From Lepidonotus clava (lineage: Eukaryota > Annelida > Polychaeta > Phyllodocida > Polynoidae), in the NCBI GenBank assembly GCA_936440205.1, contig OW387138.1:55133526-55197525 (forward strand): a DNA stretch of 64,000 nucleotides, in the 5' to 3' direction. Both the position numbers and the translations under genes were made by a program. Shown here piece after piece: positions 1-11,425 of this stretch. Below the pieces are notes generated by a model. It saw only the letters and a program-made list of their open reading frames with translations, was not told the DNA's origin and did not search any database. Position 1 is the stretch's first letter; the number at the start of each line of letters is the position of its first letter.

Positions 1-1150
1 CAGAAGTAACAAAACCTAAAATATGACTTACAGTACCACAAATAGCTGTTTTACAGTGTTTTAATTATCTCCTGGTTAATACCAGCAGTTTTTCTGTAGA
101 CAAAACACAAGGCACTCTTTATAAAATGTACATTAATTTAGAATAAGTTTATCATAAATATATGCATTTCAATACAACCTAAAGAATTATGTCATATATA
201 AGTGATTACCTTTATATAGATACATATTTCAGATGAGAATTGATGCAAAATAAATGTTTTTCATTTACCTGTGAGAATAATGTTCATTAACTGTGAAAAT
301 AACCTGTGTCAGAATGGAACATTAAGTTAATTCTAGTCACTGCCATTCAAAGACTTCCCCTACCTAATTTTCTTTTTTCTTAACTATTTCATTCTTTATT
401 GTGTAAATCATATTTGGGGGGTTTCTCGCATGTAATTTCACAAGTTCCCATATTGTGTGTATTCCACTTCATTTGTGACCAGATCAGTCATAATGGGTTG
501 GATGTCGCAAAGATACAACTTTGAGTTGGTTGGATATGTTGTTTAGCTCAAAAAAGAGCTTAGTTTTTATACCAAGATTGTGTTTCTACGATGATTAGGG
601 GTGGAGTTAGGTTTTTCCCTATACACAGCAGGCTGGAGAAAAATATGTTTGACGTTTTTATGAGTGGTTTTCAGTATACCTGGTCAGAATTCCTTAGATA
701 CTACTAGAAGGTTTTGTCACGGCAACCTGAGACTCAGAATATACATTCTAGACTAGTTGAACTACAAAATACTCTGAATTCATACTTTAGAAAATTAATG
801 GAAACTTTAATCATGCCGGCCTTGTAAAGACAGGGTATAATTTCGGTAATTCTGCATCTGAAAATGAAAGACTTAACCTACAGGGCAAGCTCAAACAGTC
901 ACAATACCTGTTCTAGAAGGCTGAATTGAAGTCTGAACTACTTGTAAAGAGTCTATGAAAATGTTCTAGCGTATTTCAGTCTGTTTTACAATAAATGATA
1001 AGTGTGAGAGTTCCATTTAAGTCTAATAAAAGTTCCATGAAAGTTGAAACATTATAAAACATCTTGGTGATTAAAGTGGGAGTCTAAAACAATTCCAAGG
1101 GCACAAAAGTACCAATAAAATAGAAGTATATACAGGTATATTCTAGCCTA
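1..1150. other. AT-rich stretch, no gene seen
   Basis: No open frame, splice-bounded exon or recognisable element stands out on either strand. The base composition is AT-rich and unlike the GC-rich low-complexity block that follows. It could be intronic or intergenic. Confidence 0.5.
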
Positions 1151-1324
1151 TGATTCTAGTTGCTAGAGGATGTGGACCGGCCATGCCCCTGCCCGCTGCT
1201 TTCGCTGCACTTACATTTGGGTGGGGCAGTGGCCCCCGGGGAAGTGTCTGTGTCCATTCCACATTGTATTTGGGCTGCTGTATCTGAGTCTGAATCCTCT
1301 GAGCCCATTCTAGTGTTTGCCCTC

Positions 1325-1395
1325 CACGAGACCCCCACCACGACCTCCACCACGACCTCTACCACGACCTCCACCTCACCCTTACCCACTACCTC
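1325..1395. repeat. CCACGACCT-type simple repeat
   Basis: A run of near-identical 9-mers of the type CCACGACCT on the plus strand, with Thr/Pro-rich or Val-rich translations. It lies just beyond the 3' end of the minus-strand transposase relic and may be its low-complexity tail. Long open frames here are composition artefacts. Confidence 0.6.
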
Positions 1396-1479
1396 AACCA
1401 CACCCTGTCATGGCGTACCTCCTGCTCCTGTTCCTTAGGGCCCTGCACCTGGATCTGGTTATGGGTCCCTGCGCTTTAG

Positions 1480-3397
1480 TGCCTCTGCTGCTGGTCTCTG
1501 CGCTTTAGTGCCTCTGCTGCTGGTCTCAGCATCCGTGGGCTTTGGGCACATAATGTCTTTGGTCTACTCTGTGCAGAAGTCTCTGATGTTCTTGAAGAGG
1601 TACCACTGCCCCTGGAGGGGAAGACCCAGAGAAGGTGTGACCAGTGGTGGGACCTTTGGGATGGCTCCAGGGTCCACAGTGAGCACTTCCACTTCTTCCA
1701 GCTCTAAGTCACAGTACTGTTAGACAGTCACCTTCCCGGGGCTGTTTGATGAGAAGATAAATTGGTGATACTGCTTGATCCCTTTCATTGGCTGGGTGAA
1801 CAGGGTTGGGAAGGCTTGCCAGTTATAGGTTGGGACGTAGATGTCCCAACCTTCTGACTCACACAGCTGAGCGATATTGACTTCTGTTTAGGTGCTTTCC
1901 CAGCCGGTCTTCTAGCATATTATTAAATGTATTGCTTTAGTTGTACCAAGACTGGCATGCTTGGAAGATCAGGTTATTTACCTGAAAGTTTTGCTAAAAA
2001 AAAAAGGGAAAAAAGGTCAGCAAGGGAGGAGACCTTGGTATAGCAGAACCACTGCTTGAGGAGACCAAAGCACCAGTCGGGGGCAAACTTGGTGTGGCTG
2101 GTTGAATTAAAGTTCAAAGCGATCTGTATATGCAGACCACTCAGGACCTGCCACTTGAGATAGCCAATCACATATTATTTGTTCTTGTTTTGCCCACTGC
2201 CGTTGCCACAGGTCGAGTAGCCGTTCACCGAGGGCGTAGTTGGCAAAGTAGTGGTGGAGGTAGGAGATGACAGCATTCAAACCCTTGCTGCCATGGTGGG
2301 ACTTATCAAGAAGGTAGTTTACTTGATGGTGGATGGCCTCGGCACACATGCCGAAGATGCCTACTTTGCTTGGGACGAGGAAGTAGAGGGGTCCTGGCTG
2401 TGTGGGGGAGGAGGGGAGGTGCAGCTGCTTTGCGTAGTCGAAAGATACATGCACCCGGATGTCAGAGGAACAGTGAGCTTGAGGCCCAAGCGCTGGTGTC
2501 CTGCCTCGACATAGGCCTGGTTTTCTGTGATTAGAACTCCAGCTCCTTGGCCACCACATCCAGGTGCTTCTGCTGCTTCTTTATGTTTGCCTGCTTAACT
2601 ACTTCGGGGAGGTTAGAGGAGTAGGAGATGTCACGGTTGTTCCTCTGACACTCCCAGCACAGGTCAGTCATGGGGCGAGAACACACAATACAGGGTAGCA
2701 ACTGGCGCCAGAGGTTACGGAAGGTGGTCAAGACAACCTGACGGTTGGCTTCCCCGATCGCCTTTTGATGCTGTTTATGCACATGTACCTTTCTTATGCT
2801 GGAGGGGAGGAGGCGGATGTTGTTGTATTTGTGCGTCGAGACTCTGCCGGGGAGGACAAGGGCATAAGTTTCAGCGTAGGAGTTGATAAAGTCAACCATG
2901 CTGCGGACATCTTCAAGGTCAAGGGCATGGGTGTTGGCATTGTGTATGCTGGACATCTTAGTATGGGATACGACCACATGCTCCCGGTACCACTGGCTGA
3001 TGGCAGTCATCTTGTTGACACTGCAGCTGAAAAACAAGATCATGAAACTTATAATGGGGAATGGAATAAGCATTGACATAACAGGTTGCATTCGGACATG
3101 TAATTGTGGGACTAGTAGTCTATAGTCATGTAATGATCAATGTGTACATGTTAATAAGTTACAGCAGGACACAGGTTTAGGAACTACTTAGACAGAAAAT
3201 GTTAGCTGCAGAGATGAATAGTTACCTGTAGAAAAAGAGCAGGGTCTCCCGGCAGACCTTCTTACCCCCGACGGTGTAGTTGCTCCGTTGGTGTTGCCTC
3301 TCACCCTTGCCCTTTGGCCCCTTCTTCCAGGTTGACAACCATGCCGAGGTGTCAGTTCAGGCACTTGTAACAGCCAACAGGAGCATGTCCTTCTCCC
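1480..3397 (-). pseudogene. DDE-type transposase relic, copy A (multi-exon)
   Basis: A decayed copy of a multi-exon family I recognise from many invertebrate and fish genomes but cannot name to a Repbase superfamily. Reading on the minus strand: a block at 3397-3226 (EKDMLLL, STWKKG, KKVCRETL); a block at ~3026-2531 with DLEDVRSMVDFINSYAET, LVLPGRVS, FRNLWRQLLP and DLCWECQ; then 2559-2107 with VSFDYAKQLHLPSSPTQPGP and GIFGMCAEAI; then HTKFAPDWCFGLLKQ near 2080-2050; then C-terminal blocks WDIYVPTYNW and LFKNIRDFCTE near 1850-1570. The RNase H-like core normally has a DNCSGQNKNN motif. Here it reads CGNGSGQNKNK followed by a stop and sits in a shifted frame, and other blocks also have stops. 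It is therefore non-functional. The 6.7 kb partner (copy B) shares the same exon order and supports the assignment. Confidence 0.8.
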
Positions 3398-4549
3398 CTG
3401 AAATGGAAATCTGACAAATCAAATTAGAGATGCGTGACCGACTTTGGGAGAAAATACAAAGAAATCCTAAGAACTGTACACTCGGGTATACTTCCCAGGT
3501 CGCCGAAGTTACTTGGCCTAAATTGTTGATGTCACAGAGGTAAAGCAGAGGTAAAAATAGAGAGTGCTATCTGTATTTAAAACCACAGCATATCAGCCAC
3601 ACCACAAGTCAGCTGGGAGACCTCCACATTTATTTCTGAGATATGCGAGGGCACCCTGAGAGATTGAGTTAGGTTCATTAGATTTCCACTAAGAACTTTA
3701 AATTAGGCCTCAGAGAGTGTAATGGCTGATGCCTTCTATGGTAAACATGACAGACGCCATTAACTAGGTCACAGCGTCATACTTTCAAGAATTGTTGATT
3801 CTGAACCTAAAGACAGTAAGAATCATGAAAATAACTATGGCATATCTTAGAAAACATATTTGGGCAACTTTTGATCGCAGGTTTGTGACACAACTCAGAC
3901 AATTTCTATCACAAGAAGCAAACAGGCATGGCCTACCTAAAGTTTTTGCAACTGTCTGTCTCATCCTGCAGCTCTGTTGGATCAGGGGCTTATTCTCGTC
4001 CTGCCCTGGATTATGCGGCCCCTCCAAGCCTCTATATCCTTTTAAGACAGGGTAGCATCGTCCTACCTCTCCAATAAGTCCCCATCATCCTCGGCAACAA
4101 TGAAGTAATCCTCCATGAGTAGTGGCCATTGATCGACATTGGCGCCGCCCTGAAGATTAGTCTGAACAATCATGCTTCCATGTCTCAGCAAATCAGAGCA
4201 ATCAGAGCGTAACATGTGACTTCCCTGACATTTGTTTACGGTGACTGCTTTACAATCCTCCTTCTAATTGATCCATCCCCGTGCAAATTCAAAATCCGGC
4301 CATGCCATTAGCTAGAGGAGGTCCTGCGCTTTTTGGTAGTACCAAAAGATCATAGGTTCTCAACTCCTAATGGTGGCTCGCAAGTCGGCAAAGTTATAAA
4401 ATCGGGGTCTCAGGAGCCTTTTGTTCCAACTCACTGAAACAGAAGAACAACTTTGGGTCCGTTCTAGTCCACTTAGAATTTAAATCAAAATATTCTGGGA
4501 AATGAAAGTCCTCATATTAAAGAAATGTTAAAAAATGTTAAAAAGTAAT
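3398..4549. other. No gene recognised
   Basis: The two short overlapping open frames at 3785-4055 run on opposite strands and look like chance openings. No domain, element terminus or good exon is visible. The 5'-most exons of the minus-strand relic may once have lain here but are not recognisable. Confidence 0.4.
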
Positions 4550-4785
4550 TTTCGATGTTGGGGCCAATTTCTGATTTTAGAGGCCCATATCTAAGTTTAA
4601 TCATGTGTGACGTGCGACTCATTTTTTTTAGATTGGGTCACATTTATGTATACTCAAAATGTTTCAAATGAAAAAGGAGGCAAAATGTGACCCGTTTTGG
4701 CGAAATGAGTCGGATGTCGCGGAAAGTGAAACTGAGGTATGGGCCTCTGAAGTCGGATCTCGCATTTTTTATCGAAAATAGGTTT
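4550..4785. mobile_element. Foldback / MITE-like inverted repeat
   Basis: Two arms of about 70 bp in inverted orientation: the left arm contains GAGGCCCATATCTAAGTTT (from ~4581) and GGGTCACATTT; the right arm contains AAACTGAGGTATGGGCCTC (to ~4748) and AAATGTGACCC. Weak pairing extends outward to TTTTCGAT on both sides. The near full-length hairpin is typical of a foldback MITE. No target duplication could be fixed. Confidence 0.7.
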
Positions 4786-5039
4786 TTTCTTTTATTCAAA
4801 TATCCTATATCAGAAGTCTTCCCAAAATTTTTTTTAGCCTCCAAAGCCATCTCTAAGTCCCTCTAACTAAGCCCCAAAGACGCACAATGCCTCAGAGATC
4901 TGAAACAAAAGAACCTCGCTTCACGGCATTTTTCCCTAACTTCGCGGCTTGGCTGTCGGTCTGGATCCAATCCCAGGCCCAGGTTCCGGGTACCTGCTGA
5001 AAGGGCGTGAACTGAACTGGCCAATCACAGCCTCAGATT

Positions 5040-5316
5040 TTGAATTCGCGCCCGCAGGGACCAATCAGAACGTGTTTTCCCGATTGTCGTCCCGTAAACA
5101 ATCGTCGTCAAGGGGGTCACGTGTGCAGAATGCGGTGCGCTGATTGGCTGAGAGGCCTCGCGTGCCTTCCCGTTTCGATTGTTGACGAAATTTAAAGGGA
5201 CGCATGGCGAGCAGGACGGAAGGGCGACATCACTTCTCCAACGATTTCAGCTGTTTTAATCCTGGATTACTGCTGGATTTTCATGTGGATTACCTCCCAA
5301 CACCGTCTGGAAGGAC
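5040..5316 (+). promoter_or_regulatory. Probable promoter of transposase copy B
   Basis: A GC-richer block with several CCAAT or ATTGG boxes (near 5021, 5072 and 5145) and an AAATTTAAAG TATA-like element near 5188, about 125 bp upstream of the ATG at 5317. Placement and composition fit a compact pol II promoter. The exact start site cannot be read. Confidence 0.45.
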
Positions 5317-6930
5317 ATGGATCGTGAGGAGGCTGTCGCGGATGCCCTGAATACCATAAATCGGGCAAATTTACGTGGTATAGCTGAGCCACAGCAATGG
5401 CAGACTTTGGTCAACGAGTACTTTCTCTTCGCCGAGGGGGAGGAGGAGGAAGAGGAGGCCCCCGAGGATGAAGAAGATGTTCAGGAGGATCTAGGGGAAC
5501 TGGAGGAAGATGAGGATGAGCCACTGGTCATCCCTGACCCCACGGAGGACCTTCTACAGGCGGAGTGGGTCGACTGTGAAAACTTCAAGTGAGTTTTGAA
5601 AAACATTATAATGGGCGACAAGCGGTTGGTCGCCGTATCTCGAAAACAAGTACGCAAAGTACCTAAATCCCTTTCAATGTTGATGAAACTGCCTACGATT
5701 GTGCCCTAGTATGTATTCTAACTGCCTAACTAGTTTTTATCAAGTTTCAAATTTGATTTCGTGTCATAAACAAGGTTGATCCGTCGGGGTTGTCTGGTGA
5801 CCTACTTAATGGCGTCAGCTGATCCGGCCGGTCTGTAACGGTCGTCAATCATGTCTTATGCTATTGTGGTCCTCAGGAAGGTGAACTACTTCTAATATCA
5901 TGTATGTTGTTGTCTTTAGATGTTCCTGCAAGCACTACAAAGACGCGGAGTGCAGTAAACAGTTCTCGACGACTGAACTGGTCGAGCGTCGGCAGGAGGT
6001 CTATCAGCTGTCCTCAGGTGCATTTTCCATGAGATACATGTTTTGCAAACCTGTCGCCGTGACCATGTAGCTATGTCGTTTTCGCTCAAAACTACTCAAT
6101 AATCCAGGGCAACGTCTTGAAGTATAATAGACAACTCTTGACACTCAACCAGACCGTTTTTAAGTTAGTATTTAGGGTGTGTTAACCTAGTTCATGGGTC
6201 AAACCAGAAACCTCATTCCATGAGTCACATGCATAATTATCATGTACAGAGTATTAATATCCTAATCGACTTTGTTTTCTAGGTGAGAAGGACATGTTGC
6301 TACTGGGCATCATCAGTACCTGCACAGACAATAGCAGCAGGCTGTCGACCTGGAAGAAGGGGATTAAGGGAAGAGGGGAGAGGCAGCACCAAAGAAGCCA
6401 CTACCTCGTCGGTTCTCGGCCAGTCTGCAGGGACACTTTCAAGTTCATGTACGCGTGAGTAGCTTTGATATTCTACTTCTTTGCTCAACTAAGGTCTACC
6501 AAGATATGCCTACTATTATTACTTGAGGTAAATTACAAAATGAACTGTAATGAATTATACCAGATCATGGCACTTACCTGCACAAATCGTCCATATTAAT
6601 ATTACAATACTTACCTGTACTTGTTGCCTATCTCCAGTACTTATGGGCCTAATGTAACTCTTACCTTGTGACCTTTCCAGCATCAGCCAGTACAAGCTGA
6701 CGTCCATCATAAAGTGGTACAAGTCCCACGGGGTGGTGACCAGGCAGAAGAAGGCTGGTGGCCGACAGGCAACTACAAGGATCCTACAGCTGGAGGACAT
6801 CAGGCGGGTCGTGGACTTCATCAACTCCTATGCCGAGACCAAGGCCCTCGTCCTGCCTGGCCGTGTGTCCTCCCACAGACAGGATGACATCCTCCTCCTC
6901 CCCTCCTCTTCCACAAAGGCCGACATCTAT
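5317..6930 (+). CDS. DDE-type transposase, copy B, N-terminal half (4 exons, truncated)
   Basis: This is the 5' part of the same family as the 1.5-3.4 kb relic. Exons with consensus splice sites: 5317-5588, 5920-6017, 6283-6454 and 6681 onward, all in phase. Exon 1 gives an acidic N terminus (Glu/Asp run around residues 45-70). Exon 2 has CSCKHYKDAECSKQFST and LVERRQEVYQLS, a cysteine-containing motif typical of this family. Exon 3 has EKDMLLLGIIS, STWKKG and PVCRDTFKF. Exon 4 has LEDIRRVVDFINSYAET and LVLPGRVSSH, then LLPSSSTKADIY. Similarity to copy A stops at about 6930; beyond it are unrelated sequence and an rDNA spacer, so the DDE catalytic half is missing. No stop or frameshift is seen in the retained half, so copy B is better preserved than copy A. 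Truncation was probably caused by the rearrangement that brought in the rDNA. Confidence 0.75.
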
Positions 6931-7744
6931 ATAGGGGGTGTCCACAGCCGCAGCTCTCAAAAAGTCCAGCCTTGCCGGGGCACGTGCCACTGTTCTGGCT
7001 GCCACGTCGCCGCCGCTCACAGCAGCTGTGCGAAACTTGGGAACTAGGCCCTTCTTGAGCTGCCGGACGCGCTAGCGACGTCCGCCAGACGCACTTTCTT
7101 CGCTGGGCGCGCAATTCTCATGCGCCGAACGCAATTCTCATGCTTCGTGCGGGCCTCCGGCCGGCACCGGGGGAGGGTGTGGGGTCGTGACGCGGGTCAG
7201 AAAACCTCACCGTGTGTCTCTTATATAAGGACCCACCAGGGCCCACAGCACAGGGCTGTGGACTTGCTCCCTCGGGGTCTGGAGGGGGGAGGGCGGGGGG
7301 TAACGACGCGGGTCAGAAAACCTCACCGCGTCTCCCTACTATGAGGAGGGCGCCGGCCGGAGAGCAGAGAACACGGCGGAGGCTTGCAAAGGCATCCGCC
7401 TGACTCTGTGTCACGCTTCCTGCATACAGGCCACTCCCTGAAGCGGAAACACAGTCCCGAGACCTCGTCGGTCGCTCTAGCCTGTTGGTTAAGACGCCTC
7501 AACGGTCCTGAAGAGCCTGCCCCCGCAATGGGGACGCAGGCGGCGAACGCACGAAGGCCCGTTCTCCCAGCCGGACGCCAAAGCCCAGAGCTCCCCTCGG
7601 GGACGTCTCGGGGCCGCGGGGAAAGGCCAGGAGCCGGGCCCCCTTTCGCTGTCCCCCGACGGTGAATTCGAAACACTTCAGTCAGAACTATGGGTCCTCC
7701 CCTGCTCGCAGGGAGCTGGAGCTGGCCTGTCTCTGGCCGAAAGC
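6931..7744 (+). other. rDNA intergenic / 5' external transcribed spacer-like sequence
   Basis: GC-rich sequence leading directly into 18S rRNA. It contains two related spacer subrepeats that share GACGCGGGTCAGAAAACCTC (near 7188 and 7304), a typical organisation near an RNA polymerase I promoter. The open frames reported here on both strands are GC-rich chance frames. Assignment as spacer is inferred from position and repeat structure. Confidence 0.6.
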
Positions 7745-8850
7745 TTTCTGGTTGATCCTGCCAGTAGTCATATGCTTGTCTCAAAGATTAAGCCATGCAT
7801 GTGTAAGTACAGACTGTACAACGGTGAAACTGCGAATGGCTCATTAGATCAGTTATGGTTCCTTAGATCGTACAATCCTACTTGGATAACTGTGGCAATT
7901 CTAGAGCTAACACATGCTGACAATGTCCGACCTTAGCGGGAGGACTGCTTTTATTAGATCAAAACCAATCGGGTGCAGTCCTTCGGGGCAGTCCGTCGTT
8001 CTGGTGACTCTGGATAACTTTGTGCCGTGCCAATCTTTCAAATGTCTGACCTATCAAATATCGATGGTAAGTGACCTGCTTCCCATGTTCGTAACGGGTA
8101 ATGGGGAATCAGGGTTTGATTCCAGAGAGGGAGCATGAGAAACGGCTACCACATCCAAGGAAGGCAGCAGGCGCGCAAATTACCCACTCCCGACACGGGG
8201 AGGTAGTGACGAAAAATAACAATACGGGACTCTTTCGAGGCCCCGTAATTGGAATGAGTACACTTTAAATCCTTTAACGAGGATCTATTGGAGGGCAAGT
8301 CTGGTGCCAGCAGCCGTGGTAATTCCAGCTCGAATAGCGTATATTAAAGTTGTTGCAGTTAAAAAGCTCGTAGTTGGATCTCGGATCCGGGCGAGCGGTC
8401 CGCCTCGCGGCGGTCTACTGCTCGATGCGTCAGTTGGCTGCGGCCGTTTCGGCAGTTCGTGGTGGCTGGCGTTGTTCCCGGTCTCTCACCCTCTGGACGC
8501 CCGTCGGTGCTCTTGACTGCAGTGCCGGCGGCGGCCAGGACGTTTACTTTGAAAAAATTAGAGTGTTCCAAGCATGCGCGTTCCACCCGAATAATGGTGC
8601 ATGGAATAATGGAATAGGACCTCGGTTCTATTTTGTTGGTTTTCGGAACTGGAGGTAATGATTAAGAGGGACAGACAAGGGCATTCGTATTGCGGTGTTA
8701 GAGGTGAAATTCTTGGATCGCCGCAAGACGAACTACTGTGAAAGCATTTGTCAAGAATGTTTTCATTAATCAAGAACGAAAGTCAGAGGTTCGAAGACGA
8801 TCAGATACCATCCTAGTTCTGACCATAAACGATGCCGACTAGCGATCCGC
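7745..8850 (+). rRNA. 18S rRNA, 5' ~1.1 kb only, decayed copy
   Basis: Begins with CTGGTTGATCCTGCCAG and runs through the conserved GTGCCAGCAGCCG..GGTAATTCCAGCTC block to GACGATCAGATACC and ACGATGCCGACTAGCGATCC, so it covers roughly the first 60% of a small-subunit gene. It carries many substitutions at invariant sites, several of CpG-decay type (for example CAGCCGTGG where CAGCCGCGG is universal), which marks a pseudogene. At 8850 it stops abruptly and is joined to a LINE. The rest of 18S, ITS, 5.8S and 28S are absent. The spacer upstream shows it came from a real rDNA unit. Confidence 0.9.
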
Positions 8851-10310
8851 TATGTAAAATTAATGTTCTAGTACATCTGGTGAATCAAAGTCTTGCACAA
8901 GGAGTTTTTCCAGATGATTGGAAGATAGCAAACATCATACCATTGCAAAAAGATGGTAACAAAAATAATGTTAACAATCTACGACCTGTCTCATTGCTAC
9001 CGGTTCCATCGAAAATCATTGAAAAAGTTGTACATAACCATATGGCAAATTTCATTGAAAATAATAACTTATTAGACAGGAAGCAAGGTGGGTTCAGGAA
9101 GGGTAACTCAACTGTAAACACTGTAACATATTTTACCAATGACATTTTTAATGGTATAAACAATAGAGATATCACAATAGCTACTTTAATCGACATGTCT
9201 AAAGCTTTTGATACTGTTAATCACAACATTTTATATGAAAAACTGAGTAGAATCGGTATTAAAGGGATATTACTTAATTGGTTTAAATGTTATCTCAATA
9301 ATAGGAAACAACATACTACGGTGAATAACACTACTTCATCCGATAGATACATAAAATGTGGAGTCCCCCAAGGTAGTGTACTCGGCCCCCTTCTCTTCTT
9401 AATCTATGTAAATGATATATCCTACTGTTTTACAAATTCCGACTATTTTCTGTATACTGACGACACTGTCATTTACAACTCTGGTGACTTAGAAAATTCA
9501 ACTCTATTGTTGCAAACTGATTTATTAAAATTTTCCCAATGGTGTTGTGGAAATAAGTTAACTATAAATGTTAAAAAAACTAAATATGTCATTTTCGGTC
9601 TTCGTTCTCAGACAAAGAAAATAAAACAACACAGCCTGTATATTGACAATACAAAAATTGACTCTGTTCCTTCATATAAATACCTAGGTATTATACTTGA
9701 TGCCAACCTGACCTACAACCAGCATCTGGAAAATTGTTTGAGAAATTCTTCATACAAAGTGTACCTATTGTCCAAACTCAGATGTTATATAAATAAAAAT
9801 ACTGCTGTTATGATATACAAATCGATGGTTCTACCAATCATGGAATATGGTTGCGTTATCCATGATGGTGCTAATGCTAAAATTGTAAATAAATTGCCAA
9901 AACTGAAGAATCGTGTGCTGAGGATTTGTGTTAAGGCCAACATACATGTACCAGTAATACAACTGCATGTGATGTGCAATATTGCAAATCTACAACAAAG
10001 GCGTAAAATGTATTTGCGGTTATATATGTACAAACAATTGACAAATGTAAATATATTAAATGATAGGAATATATGTACAAGAGCACATGATGCACCAGTA
10101 TTCTTGACTAAGAAGCCCAACAGCGAATTGTATAAAAAGAATGTTTTATATAAAGGTGCCATTAAATGGAATTCACTTGATGTTAAAACCAGAAACATTG
10201 ATACATTTGATAAATTTAAAAGGGTCCAACAAAAATTCCCCGCGGGATACAATTGTGCCATAATACTCTGGATTGATTCAATTGATTCAATCAATTTGTT
10301 TATTTATTGA
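8851..10310 (+). CDS. LINE ORF2 fragment: reverse transcriptase, CR1/Jockey-like
   Basis: An uninterrupted frame of about 485 residues, open through the 18S junction; the upstream ATG at 8832 lies in rRNA sequence and is accidental. Motifs in order: GVFPDDWKIANIIPL, NLRPVSLLPVPSKIIEKV (fingers), IDMSKAFDTVNH (motif A), GVPQGSVLGPLLFLIYVNDI (motif B), FLYTDDTVIY (motif C catalytic DD; Thr replaces the usual Ala before DD), KTKYVIFG, YKYLGIILD, then a C-terminal thumb and tail. The apurinic endonuclease domain and ORF1 are missing. Clade assignment (CR1/L2/Jockey group) rests on the motif B and C wording only. The long open frame suggests a fairly recent insertion. Confidence 0.88.
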
Positions 10311-10618
10311 AACCTACTTGTGTAAGTTGACATACAAAATAATATAATAGCAAAAGGTTCTGTAATATGTATGAATTGTATGGCTATGATAAGCGCTGAT
10401 CGATACCTCTACATGTAAATATCCTTTATCAATTTTTCATTGTTATATCAATTCTAATTGTTAATTTGTTTTTCATGTTATTATTATTTTCTACTATCAA
10501 TACTACCTTCTTGAAACTATGTGTTGTTATCTGAACTACAAACTGGTATTTGACGTAAACTAGCTTTCAGTAGCTAATCAAATTTTCCAGATGAAATAAA
10601 GGAATTAAAAAAAACAAA
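8851..10618 (+). mobile_element. 5'-truncated non-LTR retrotransposon (LINE)
   Basis: Starts at the broken end of the 18S copy and ends in an A-rich tail (GGAATTAAAAAAAAC, near 10600-10618) preceded by AAATAAAGG. It carries only the reverse-transcriptase half of ORF2, so it is 5'-truncated as most LINE copies are. 18S sequence does not resume on the 3' side. The insertion is therefore either at a rearrangement breakpoint or was followed by deletion. Confidence 0.85.
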
Positions 10619-11425
10619 AAACTAATGTCACAATGTGCTACCCACGGGAAGGTGGCCTGAGGCCGATGGCGAAAGCAGGTCGCTGTTTAGCTCAATCCTT
10701 CTCTCACTGCATCCAGTGGATCCTTCTCTCCTTGGGCGCCTGACTAGGCCTGTGACTTCCCCTTGGGCCTCGTCAGGCGCCCTCGGCCTTTCTGACGTGG
10801 TGAATGCATTTGTGTACGTTGCAACCTAGCGTCACCAATTTGACATCATCACTCTCCAAGCAGAACATTGCATGCGGAAAAGACATCGATCTGTTTGTAC
10901 ATTGTATGACATCAGTTTTCAAGATTGCAGCGCCTGTTGAGAAAGTGGATACTACGTAGGTTTTCACTGATCGGCGCTACAACCCTCCAGCCGCCTACGG
11001 CGGGGGAAAACCTAAAAAATAGACCAAATTTTAAAGTCCCATAACCATGGTTTAACTTGAAATATCCTATGAAAATTAGATTAGTTCAATGGTCATGCTG
11101 TGCGAATTTCATTTAAAAATATTTGTTCTTTAATTATATGCAAGGTTTCCTTTAATGAAACGCCTGGCATTAATCTATGCTTACAATTATGATGCTCTTC
11201 AGCAAGAGCATCATTACTGCCTTTGTTTCCCTTCTTCAAATAAATGTGCTTCAGGCTAGTTACTTGTCTAAAATAATATTTCCCAAGATGCATCTGGATC
11301 TAAGCTTGTTTTCAGGTACAATGTTATAGACAAGATATCCATGCTTGGGAGAATCAAAGTGTGTGAAAGATCAATGATAAACATACTAACAATACTGCAA
11401 GCAAGAAAACATGAAATAAGACTTA
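10619..11425. other. No gene recognised
   Basis: No exon, domain or element terminus is visible. A moderately GC-rich piece (10635-10830) follows the LINE tail and bears no likeness to 18S. Confidence 0.4.

Noticed and set aside
1156-1440. Thr/Pro or Val-rich frames near 1.2 kb
   Set aside because: CCACGACCT simple repeat; no splice or domain support beyond possible tail of the transposase relic.
7120-7665. Frames of 60-150 codons on both strands before 18S
   Set aside because: GC-rich rDNA spacer produces long open frames by composition; spacer subrepeats run through them.
8304-8773. Frames within the 18S segment
   Set aside because: They lie inside recognisable rRNA.
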